Shown in pieces: positions 19,398 to 24,915 of a stretch of DNA of 24,915 nt (within the stretch, counting starts at the first letter, position 1; each line of letters opens with the position of its first letter). The translations under genes and the position numbers were made by a program. The notes beneath the pieces were generated by a model. It was not told the origin of the DNA, did not search any database, and saw nothing but the letters and a program-made list of their open reading frames with translations. The stretch is taken from NCBI GenBank assembly GCA_048498995.1, contig JBEHWX010000091.1:1-24915 (forward strand), given 5' to 3'. Origin of the DNA: JBEHWX01 sp048498995. Lineage in GTDB: Bacteria > Bacteroidota > Ignavibacteria > OLB7.

Positions 19398-19450
19398 GCA
19401 GCACGCTCTGAGCACCACGCTCGGAGCACCACGCTCCGAGCACCGCGCTC
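19391..19450 (+). repeat. 14-bp tandem array at the TPR gene stop
   Basis: Four units and a partial fifth: GCTCTGAGCAGCAC (19391), GCTCTGAGCACCAC (19405), GCTCGGAGCACCAC (19419), GCTCCGAGCACCGC (19433), then GCTCCGG. The stop TGA (19395-19397) lies in the first unit. Units 3 and 4 pair as a perfect 9-bp hairpin (19419-19427 with 19433-19441, loop ACCAC), so the array may serve as a 3' hairpin. Confidence 0.85.
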
Positions 19451-19497
19451 CGGCCGGCTCGATGAGCCCGATACGGAACAGACCGAGATGATACGAT

Positions 19498-19533
19498 GGG
19501 ATACCCGCGCGCAGCCGGCGTGGCGGGTATCCC
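19498..19533 (+). promoter_or_regulatory. Perfect 11-bp inverted repeat upstream of the STAND gene
   Basis: GGGATACCCGC (19498-19508) and GCGGGTATCCC (19523-19533), with a 14-bp spacer. It ends 30 bp before the -7 box of the STAND promoter and just upstream of its -33 region. It could be an operator (perhaps for the HTH of the encoded protein) or a terminator of the preceding TPR transcript; no T run follows on the plus strand. Confidence 0.5.
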
Positions 19534-19539
19534 GTCGGG

Positions 19540-19571
19540 TTGGAGGGAGGCCTTCGACGATGATACTTTTG
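19540..19571 (+). promoter_or_regulatory. Promoter of the STAND ATPase gene
   Basis: TACTTTTG (19564-19571) matches the Bacteroidota -7 consensus TAnnTTTG exactly. TTGG (19540-19543), 20 bp upstream, is a near match to the -33 TTTG. The start codon is 82 bp downstream. It shows the STAND gene is likely transcribed apart from the TPR gene. Confidence 0.55.
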
Positions 19572-19653
19572 GCGATACGCTTCCGGATGACGCCCGAGCG
19601 TCCAGGGAGCGTCGAGACCGTCCCCCCTCCAGTACCCACATCCGGAGCGATGC

Positions 19654-21747
19654 ATGGCCGTACGTCTCGTTGATCGACTGAGCGCCGCGCGGCGGCGCCA
19701 GTTCGTCGGGCGCTCCAGTGAGCTCGCCATCTTTCAGGCCGCGCTCACCGCCGCCGATCCCCCCTTCCACATCCTCTACGTCTTCGGTCCGGGAGGGGTG
19801 GGAAAGACCACCCTGCTGCACCAGTTCCTCCGCGCCTGCGATGAAGCCTACCTCCGCGTGTTCCACCTCGACGCCCGAAACATCGAGCCGGCGCCGGCGG
19901 CGTTCACCGGCGCGCTCGCCCAGGCGATGGGGCTGACCGGCGGCGACTCCCCGCTGCGCGCGCTCGGCGCCCAGGAGGAGCGGCAGGTGATCCTGGTGGA
20001 TACCTACGAGATCCTCGAGCCGCTCGACTCCTGGCTGCGGGACGAGCTCTTCCCGGAGCTTCCGGAGAGCGTGATCGTGGTCCTGGCCGGACGCAACCCG
20101 CCGGCGCCGGCATGGCGTGTCGATCCCGGATGGCGCTCCCTGATCCGGACGATCTCCCTGCAGAACCTGACCGCCGACGAGGGACGGGAATATCTGAGCC
20201 GGCGCGGCATCCCGGACGAACGGATGTCCGGCGTGCTCGGCTTCACCCACGGCCATCCGCTGGCCCTCTCGCTGGTGGCCGACGCGTTCGCGCAGCGCCA
20301 GGAGATGGAGTTCCAGCCGGAGTCCGCGCCGGACGTGGTCAAGACGCTGCTCGAGCATTTCGTGCAGAAGGTTCCCGGCCCGGCGCATCGTGCCGCGCTC
20401 GAGTCGTGCGCGCTGGTGCGGGTGATGACCGAGACGCTCCTGTCGGAGATGCTGGCGATGCCGGACGTGCACGAGCTGTTCACCTGGCTGCGCGGGCTCT
20501 CCTTCATCGAATCGGGGAACGAAGGGCTCTTCCCGCACGACCTCGCGCGCGAGGCGCTCGCGGCCGATCTCCGCTGGCGCAATCCGGACTGGTACGTCGA
20601 CCTCCACAAGCGTGCGCGGGGGTACTACGCCTCCCGCCTCGCGAGCGCGCACAGCCGCGACCAGCAGCGGCTTCTGGTCGACTACGCCTACCTCCATCGG
20701 GACAATGCCGCCATCCGCGCCATCTTCCAGTGGCAGGGCATCGGCGGCGCGTTCGCCGACGCGGCGCATCCCTCCGACTGGCCCGCCATCGAGGAGATGG
20801 TCCGCCGGCACGAGGGGGAGGAGTCGGTCGTGATCGCGCGGCACTGGTTCGACCGCCAGCTCGACGGCATGCTCGTCTTTCGCGAGGGAGGCAACCGGCT
20901 CGCGGGCTTCATGGCGATGGTGGCGATCCAGGGAGCGACCGAGGAGGATCTTCGGCGCGATCCGGCGGTCGCCGCCGCGGCCGGACATCTCCGGAAGCAT
21001 GTTCCGCTGCGCGCCGGCGAGCGCGCCACGCACTTCCGCTACTGGATGGCGCGCGAGACCTATCACGCCGTCTCCCCCATTCAGAGCCTGATCTTCGTCA
21101 ACGTCGCCCGTCACTACCTGACCACGCCCGGCCTGGCCTACACCTTCTTCCCCTGCGCCGATCCGGAGTTCTGGGCGGCCGGCTTCGCCTACATCGATCT
21201 GCACAGAATTCCCGACGCCGATTACGAGGTCGGCGGCAAGCGGTGGGGCGTCTACGGCCACGACTGGCGGGTGGTGCCGCCGATGGCGTGGCTGGCGCTG
21301 CTGGCCGAGCGGGAAGTGGGAGCAACTCCCGAGACGACCGCCGCGCCGAGGAGCGAATCGATCGAGATCCTCGCCGAGGAGGAGTTCACCGGAGCAGTGG
21401 CCGAGGCGCTCCGCTGCTGGGCCACGCCGGACGCGCTCCGCGACAGCCCCCTGCTCCGCTCGCGGCTCGCGCGCAACCGCGCCGGCGGCGAGTCCGAAGC
21501 ACGGGAGCTGGTCGAGACGCTGCGCGCGGCCATCCGCGAGGCGATCGACTCGTTGGCCGCCACGCCGAGGGAGGAGAAACTCCATCGCGTCCTGAATCGC
21601 ACCTTTCTCCATCCGGTGGCCACGCAGGAGCGCGCCGCCGAGCTGCTCGACCTTCCCTTCAGCACCTACCGACGGCATCTGAAGGCGGGCATCGAGGCGG
21701 TAACCAGAATGCTCTGGCAGGAGGAGATCGAGGGACGCCCGCGATGA
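19654..21747 (+). CDS. STAND-type P-loop NTPase with C-terminal helix-turn-helix
   Basis: A 697-aa cytoplasmic protein. FVGRSSEL (17-24) precedes Walker A GPGGVGKTT (45-53), Walker B VILVDTYEI (Asp116), AGRNP (145-149) and GHPLAL (200-205), the order of NB-ARC/AP-ATPase-like STAND proteins, which act as nucleotide-driven switches. Residues 210-350 are helical. Residues about 375-550 form a separate module (MLVFREGGNRLAGFMAMVAI, then SPIQSLIFVNVARHYLTTPG, then VGGKRWGVYGHDWR) that may be a GNAT-like fold; I cannot see a full acetyl-CoA motif. The end (about 655-690, TQERAAELLDLPFSTYRRHL) looks like a sigma-region-4/HTH element, suggesting a DNA-binding regulator. GGAG lies 6 nt before ATG. A SnoaL-like gene follows on the same strand. 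Confidence 0.85.
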   Translation: MAVRLVDRLSAARRRQFVGRSSELAIFQAALTAADPPFHILYVFGPGGVGKTTLLHQFLRACDEAYLRVFHLDARNIEPAPAAFTGALAQAMGLTGGDSPLRALGAQEERQVILVDTYEILEPLDSWLRDELFPELPESVIVVLAGRNPPAPAWRVDPGWRSLIRTISLQNLTADEGREYLSRRGIPDERMSGVLGFTHGHPLALSLVADAFAQRQEMEFQPESAPDVVKTLLEHFVQKVPGPAHRAALESCALVRVMTETLLSEMLAMPDVHELFTWLRGLSFIESGNEGLFPHDLAREALAADLRWRNPDWYVDLHKRARGYYASRLASAHSRDQQRLLVDYAYLHRDNAAIRAIFQWQGIGGAFADAAHPSDWPAIEEMVRRHEGEESVVIARHWFDRQLDGMLVFREGGNRLAGFMAMVAIQGATEEDLRRDPAVAAAAGHLRKHVPLRAGERATHFRYWMARETYHAVSPIQSLIFVNVARHYLTTPGLAYTFFPCADPEFWAAGFAYIDLHRIPDADYEVGGKRWGVYGHDWRVVPPMAWLALLAEREVGATPETTAAPRSESIEILAEEEFTGAVAEALRCWATPDALRDSPLLRSRLARNRAGGESEARELVETLRAAIREAIDSLAATPREEKLHRVLNRTFLHPVATQERAAELLDLPFSTYRRHLKAGIEAVTRMLWQEEIEGRPR

Positions 21748-21828
21748 AGGCCGACGGTTGAAGGCCAACGGTTGAAGGCCGACGGTTGAAGGCCGACGGT
21801 TGAAGGCCAACGGTTGAAGGCCAACGGT
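21745..21828 (+). repeat. 14-bp tandem array at the STAND gene stop
   Basis: Exactly six units of TGAAGGCCRACGGT, starting with the stop codon TGA itself. The variable base reads G, A, G, G, A, A through the six units. The array is otherwise perfect, so it is recent or kept homogeneous. It has the same period as, but a different sequence from, the array after the TPR gene. Confidence 0.95.
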
Positions 21829-21921
21829 GAGCAGGAAATGAGCAGTGTTTGATCTGGCGCGTGAGCACCCGCGCCACGTAGGTTGTACGAACAGATATCA
21901 GGACTCAGCAACGGAGCCAAT

Positions 21922-22362
21922 ATGACGACGACCCCTGTACTTCCCCCGCCGGCCGATCCGTGCGTCATCAACGGCCTGGTCGATGCCTGGAACAGCCATG
22001 ACCCCGGTCGCGTTGCCGCCTACTACGCCCCGGAATTCCATGGGGTGGACGTGGCGCAGGCATCCCCGATCGACGGGCGGCAGGGGATCGTGACAATGGT
22101 GGAGCGCTATCTGAAGGCGTTCCCGGATCTCCGCTTCGAGCAGGAGGAGCTCTACCTCGATAACGGAAGCGCGGTGCTCGTCTGGACCGCGCACGGCACG
22201 CACGGCGGACCACTGATGAACATCCCGGCCACCGGACGGAGGATCGAGGTGCGTGGCGTCTCGATTCTCCGGCTTGCCGACAACGGCATCACCGGCGCGC
22301 GATATATCTGGGACGTGGCCGGGCTGCTCCGGAACATCGGACTCCTCCCCGAGCTCCGGTGA
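21922..22362 (+). CDS. SnoaL-like / nuclear transport factor 2-fold protein
   Basis: A 146-aa protein of the SnoaL-like (ester cyclase) family, small alpha+beta-barrel proteins that act as cyclases, isomerases or ligand binders. Seen features: LVDAWNSHDPGRVAAYYAPEF near the start (helix and first strand), DGRQGIVTMVERYLKAFPDL, then AVLVWTAHGTHGGPL and a final NGITGARYIWDVAGLLRNIG, all in family order. Its ligand is not evident. The start ATG at 21922 has GGAG 5 nt upstream; an in-frame TTG at 21883 has no ribosome binding site. It lies 174 bp after the STAND gene, behind the 14-bp array. Possible co-transcription with the STAND gene is inference; I see no convincing TAnnTTTG promoter of its own. 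Confidence 0.85.
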   Translation: MTTTPVLPPPADPCVINGLVDAWNSHDPGRVAAYYAPEFHGVDVAQASPIDGRQGIVTMVERYLKAFPDLRFEQEELYLDNGSAVLVWTAHGTHGGPLMNIPATGRRIEVRGVSILRLADNGITGARYIWDVAGLLRNIGLLPELR

Positions 22363-22417
22363 ACGCGAGATCCTGATACGTGTGGCGGCCGAGCGCGAGC
22401 CACGGGAGGAAACGACA

Positions 22418-22460
22418 CGAAGCGACGACGGGACCGATGCCGCCGTCGCTTCGTCGTTTT
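22418..22460 (+). terminator. Bidirectional terminator between the SnoaL-like and TonB receptor genes
   Basis: Perfect 10-bp stem CGAAGCGACG (22418-22427) / CGTCGCTTCG (22444-22453), with further pairing inside. On the plus strand it is followed by TCGTTTTCC, on the minus strand by TGTCGTTTCC. It lies between convergent genes and can end both transcripts. Confidence 0.85.
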
Positions 22461-22500
22461 CCGGGGAAGCGCATGCGCGCTCACGTCACATCAGCCTCAT

Positions 22501-24561
22501 TCAGTAGGCGAGCTTGATCCCCGCCTGGATCTCGCGCCCCGCGGCCGGCAGCCCGAGCTGCGGCGTCACCACCGCGTCGGTCACGTTGTTGGCGCGAAGA
22601 AAGATCTGGCCGAGCAGGCCGCCGCCGACCGGCAGCGTGAGCCGATAGGCCAGCCGGAGATTGATCGCCGTGGAGGCATCGAGCGGCACGAGATCCCCCT
22701 CGTCATTCAGCGAATATGCCTCCCCGGTGTGGACCAGCTCCACGGTCGGCTGCAGGCCGAACGGGAAATCGTAGCCGACCTCGACCGTCGCCAGCAGCTC
22801 CGGCTTTTCGGCCAGCATAAACGTGGAGTCGCCCTCATTGGCCAGGCCTCGGGCATGCGAGTAGGCCACGTTGGCGTCGAGACGGAACGGACGGAGCGCG
22901 GCCACCGAGGCGGTCAGCTCGGCGCCGTAGATACGGCTCCCCTCCAGGTTCACCCGCTGGCGCTTCCTTCCGGACGGCGTGGTCACGTTCTTCTGATCGA
23001 TCGTGTTGGTGACGAAGGTCGCGTAGCCGGCCACCGACGCGCTCCCCCAGGAGTCGTGAACTCCGGCGCCGAGCTCGGTCAGGACCGCGCTCTCCGGCTT
23101 CAGATCCGGGTTCAGGAGGAACCGGTTGAGCGCCTCGCCGTAGAGCTCGCGCATCGTCGGGAAGCGGGTCTTCCGTCCGGCCGAGGCGCGAAGCACCACC
23201 CGATCGGTCACGTCGAATGCCAGTCCGGCCGAGGCGCTCACGTCGGAGAGCGCGGGGCTCTCCGGCTTGTCGCCGGTCTTGGGCGTTGACATGCCGTCCC
23301 AGCCGAGCCCGACCATGGCGCGAAGCCGATCGATGATCCCGCCGTTGTACTCGAGCCCGGCGCTGTAAAGCTGCTGACGATAGAGCAGCTCCGGATACGG
23401 GCGCGGCACCCCCGCCGTGTCCGCGTACGGCGTGAGAGCTCCGGACTTGTCGAACTTCAGATCGGTCTGGCGATGCGTGGACTGCAGAGCGTTCACCGCG
23501 AGGTCGAGCGTGTGCGACGGGGCAAGCTCGTGACGGAGCACGACGCGCCCGCCGAGGGTGAAGTCACGATCCTCCTGGCGTGCGCTCCGCGACTGGTAGG
23601 TAGCGCTCCTGAACTGATCGATCGCCTGATGGAAGCCGGTTCCCCAGAGCGCCCATCGGAGATCCCACCGGTTGCTGGCGCCGGCCAGCAGGTCGCCGTT
23701 CATCGTCACCGTCAGATTGGTCCAGTCCGGATAGCGCCAGAAGCGGGGGCCGAGGCTGTCCGGCTTGTGCGACTCCGGCGCCACCCCTTTCCGCGCGTCG
23801 ATGTAGTTGACCGACAGGCCGAGCGAGGCGCCTGGCGAGAAGCGGTATTCGCCGCGCAGATAGAGCTCGGTCGAGCGGAGATCGGTGTTGGTCCGGCGCC
23901 CGCTTTCATCCTGATTGAACGGCAGATCCGCCCCCTCGGGGACCGGGATGCCGGCGCGCCTGGTGGTGGAAAGGGTGCCGATGTAGTTGAACGATCCGGT
24001 GTTGCCGGCATGCAGGAACGAGGCGTTGACGTAGTCGTTCTGACCACCGACGGCCGTGAGCTCGGTCAGATGGCCGGCCGAGGAGAGCTCCTGCGAGACG
24101 ATGTTGATGGCCCCACCGAGCACGTTGACGCCGTAGAGCACCGACGGCACCCCCTTGGCCACGGTGATCCCGCCGATCGCCCCGGCCGGCACAAGGCTTA
24201 CATCCAGCCGGTAATCCCACGGCACGTTCATCGACGCGCCGTCGAAGAAGAGTCCCACCTGCCGCTCGCCGGCGTTCCTGATGTAGATGAGCGCTTCGCC
24301 GCGGGAGTTGGTCTGCACGCGGGCGCCGGTCACCGCGCGCGCCACGTCGCTCACCGTGGCCGCATCCAGTCGGGAGATCCGCGCGGGAGCCACGCGCTCC
24401 ATGGTCGCCGGCGCGTGGCGGCGCTCCTCCTCCGAGGTGATCACCACCTCGCCGAGGCGATAGGTTCTGATGGAATCCTGCTCCCCCTCCGGCTCCTGCG
24501 CCATGCAGACCGACACCGGAAGAAGAAAGAGGAGTGATGAGGAAAGCTTGCGTCTGATCAT
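22501..24561 (-). CDS. TonB-dependent outer-membrane receptor
   Basis: A 686-aa outer-membrane transporter precursor powered by TonB/ExbBD; the substrate is unknown. Signal peptide MIRRKLSSSLLFLLPVSVCM, cleaved near AQ. A short EVVITSEEE segment at about 36-44 could be the TonB box. A plug domain (about 50-160) has SDVARAVTGARVQTNSRGEA and GVPSVLYGVNVLGGAINIVS. A 22-strand-type beta-barrel follows, with KTRFPTMRELYGEALN and NPDLKPESAVLTELG as in other receptors, ending in IQAGIKLAY with a terminal aromatic. I chose ATG 24561, with AGGA 8 nt upstream, over the frame from 24621 because it gives the signal peptide. No riboswitch is seen upstream. It is monocistronic here. Confidence 0.93.
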   Translation of the reverse strand: MIRRKLSSSLLFLLPVSVCMAQEPEGEQDSIRTYRLGEVVITSEEERRHAPATMERVAPARISRLDAATVSDVARAVTGARVQTNSRGEALIYIRNAGERQVGLFFDGASMNVPWDYRLDVSLVPAGAIGGITVAKGVPSVLYGVNVLGGAINIVSQELSSAGHLTELTAVGGQNDYVNASFLHAGNTGSFNYIGTLSTTRRAGIPVPEGADLPFNQDESGRRTNTDLRSTELYLRGEYRFSPGASLGLSVNYIDARKGVAPESHKPDSLGPRFWRYPDWTNLTVTMNGDLLAGASNRWDLRWALWGTGFHQAIDQFRSATYQSRSARQEDRDFTLGGRVVLRHELAPSHTLDLAVNALQSTHRQTDLKFDKSGALTPYADTAGVPRPYPELLYRQQLYSAGLEYNGGIIDRLRAMVGLGWDGMSTPKTGDKPESPALSDVSASAGLAFDVTDRVVLRASAGRKTRFPTMRELYGEALNRFLLNPDLKPESAVLTELGAGVHDSWGSASVAGYATFVTNTIDQKNVTTPSGRKRQRVNLEGSRIYGAELTASVAALRPFRLDANVAYSHARGLANEGDSTFMLAEKPELLATVEVGYDFPFGLQPTVELVHTGEAYSLNDEGDLVPLDASTAINLRLAYRLTLPVGGGLLGQIFLRANNVTDAVVTPQLGLPAAGREIQAGIKLAY

Positions 24562-24615
24562 CGGGCTGATCCTGAAGCTGAGTGAAGTCCGCGCGCCGGC
24601 ATGCCCCGGCGATCG

Positions 24616-24630
24616 ATCCACGCAGTGGAT
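24616..24630. promoter_or_regulatory. Small inverted repeat before the TonB receptor gene
   Basis: ATCCAC-GCA-GTGGAT, a perfect 6-bp repeat with a 3-bp centre, 55 bp upstream of the start codon. It could be a repressor operator or an mRNA hairpin; no regulator can be named. Confidence 0.35.
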
Positions 24631-24855
24631 ACGTGATCGAAGGGATTGTCCGAATCCTGGAGGTCAGGGGGAGCGCTCCGCGCGGGACGCTACGCATGGG
24701 TACCGATAAGTTCGACAGTCGCGCACGATCCGGCAACCACAATGAACGACAATGCGCGCCGATCCAGCGGCGGAGAAGGACACGCCCGAGAGACACGCCT
24801 CCTCGGCGGTCGTTGGAGGTGCGGTGGACCAGACTCCCCGTTCTCCGCACCGTGG

Positions 24856-24879
24856 TAGGCGCACGTCTTCAGCGTGCGC
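24856..24879 (+). repeat. REP-like palindrome, copy 3
   Basis: TAG followed by stem GCGCACG, loop TCTTCAG and stem CGTGCGC, identical in stem and loop to copy 1 at 74-94. Confidence 0.8.
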
Positions 24880-24891
24880 GGGGCGCCGCCG

Positions 24892-24915
24892 GCGCAGCCT
24901 GAAGAGCTGCGCCTA
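24892..24915 (-). repeat. REP-like palindrome, copy 4 with changed stem
   Basis: On the minus strand: TAG, stem GCGCAGC, loop TCTTCAG, stem GCTGCGC. The loop and flank equal copy 3, but the inner stem pairs are changed on both sides, so pairing is kept. It faces copy 3 across 12 bp, like paired REP elements. It runs to the window edge. Confidence 0.8.

Larger units (their letters stand above)
24562..24915. other. Region upstream of the TonB receptor gene
   Basis: No gene is seen up to the window end. It contains a perfect 6-bp inverted repeat (24616-24630) and two REP-like palindromes (24856-24915). There is no TAnnTTTG box on the minus strand, and none of the conserved cobalamin or other riboswitch words that often precede TonB receptors. 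Confidence 0.5.

Noticed and set aside
19357..21810. 817-aa open frame antisense to the STAND gene
   Set aside because: The plus strand has Walker motifs and a good start. The repetitive N-terminus of this frame is just the translated 14-bp array.
21745..21828. CRISPR array
   Set aside because: The repeats are 14 bp and directly contiguous with no spacers, and no cas genes are seen.
21852..21886. TAnnTTTG promoter for the SnoaL-like gene
   Set aside because: TAGGTTG is one base short of the consensus and is 27 bp from the nearest TTTG, so the spacing does not fit.
24562..24855. Cobalamin or other riboswitch upstream of the TonB receptor
   Set aside because: None of the conserved core words are present; only a small inverted repeat is seen.

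Overview
The window is GC-rich bacterial chromosome. Several signs point to the FCB superphylum, that is a GC-rich relative of Bacteroidota/Chlorobiota. RpoB (1268 aa) and RpoC (1431 aa) have the lengths and motif wording usual for that group. Two promoters fit the Bacteroidota primary-sigma consensus TTTG-N19/20-TAnnTTTG, one exactly and one in the -7 box. One secreted protein ends in a tail resembling a type IX secretion (Por/FlgD-like) sorting domain. Some ribosomal-protein genes lack a Shine-Dalgarno sequence. I cannot name a genus.

Region 1 (about 345-14320, all minus strand) is the conserved tRNA / translation / RNA polymerase cluster. In transcription order it runs: promoter, tRNA-Tyr, tRNA-Thr, tRNA-Gly, rpmG (L33), tRNA-Trp, secE, nusG, rplK, rplA, rplJ, rplL, rpoB, rpoC, then a strong hairpin. 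No tuf gene lies between the tRNAs and secE, where many bacteria have one. The spacers are long for such a cluster (791 bp between rplL and rpoB) and full of hairpins and short repeats. The genes supply ribosomal proteins, the NusG/SecE pair and the catalytic subunits of RNA polymerase.

Region 2 (14505-19450) holds a minus-strand lipoprotein gene with its own terminator. Divergent from it is a plus-strand pair: a secreted DUF4331-family protein with a C-terminal sorting-like tail, and an exported tetratricopeptide-repeat protein. This looks like an envelope or secretion locus of unknown function.

Region 3 (19498-22460) is the most unusual part. It holds a 697-aa STAND-type P-loop NTPase with an uncharacterised middle domain (possibly GNAT-like) and a C-terminal helix-turn-helix. 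A SnoaL-like small protein gene follows on the same strand, and a bidirectional terminator closes the unit. The NTPase gene has its own TAnnTTTG promoter and a perfect 11-bp inverted repeat upstream of it. It is a candidate undescribed sensor/regulator-effector pair.

Region 4 (22501-24561, minus) is a TonB-dependent outer-membrane receptor gene.

Repeats are notable. Two unrelated 14-bp tandem arrays each begin at the stop codon of a consecutive gene. A REP-like palindrome family lies at both ends of the window and shows compensatory stem changes. An AT-rich repeat sits just upstream of two tRNA genes.
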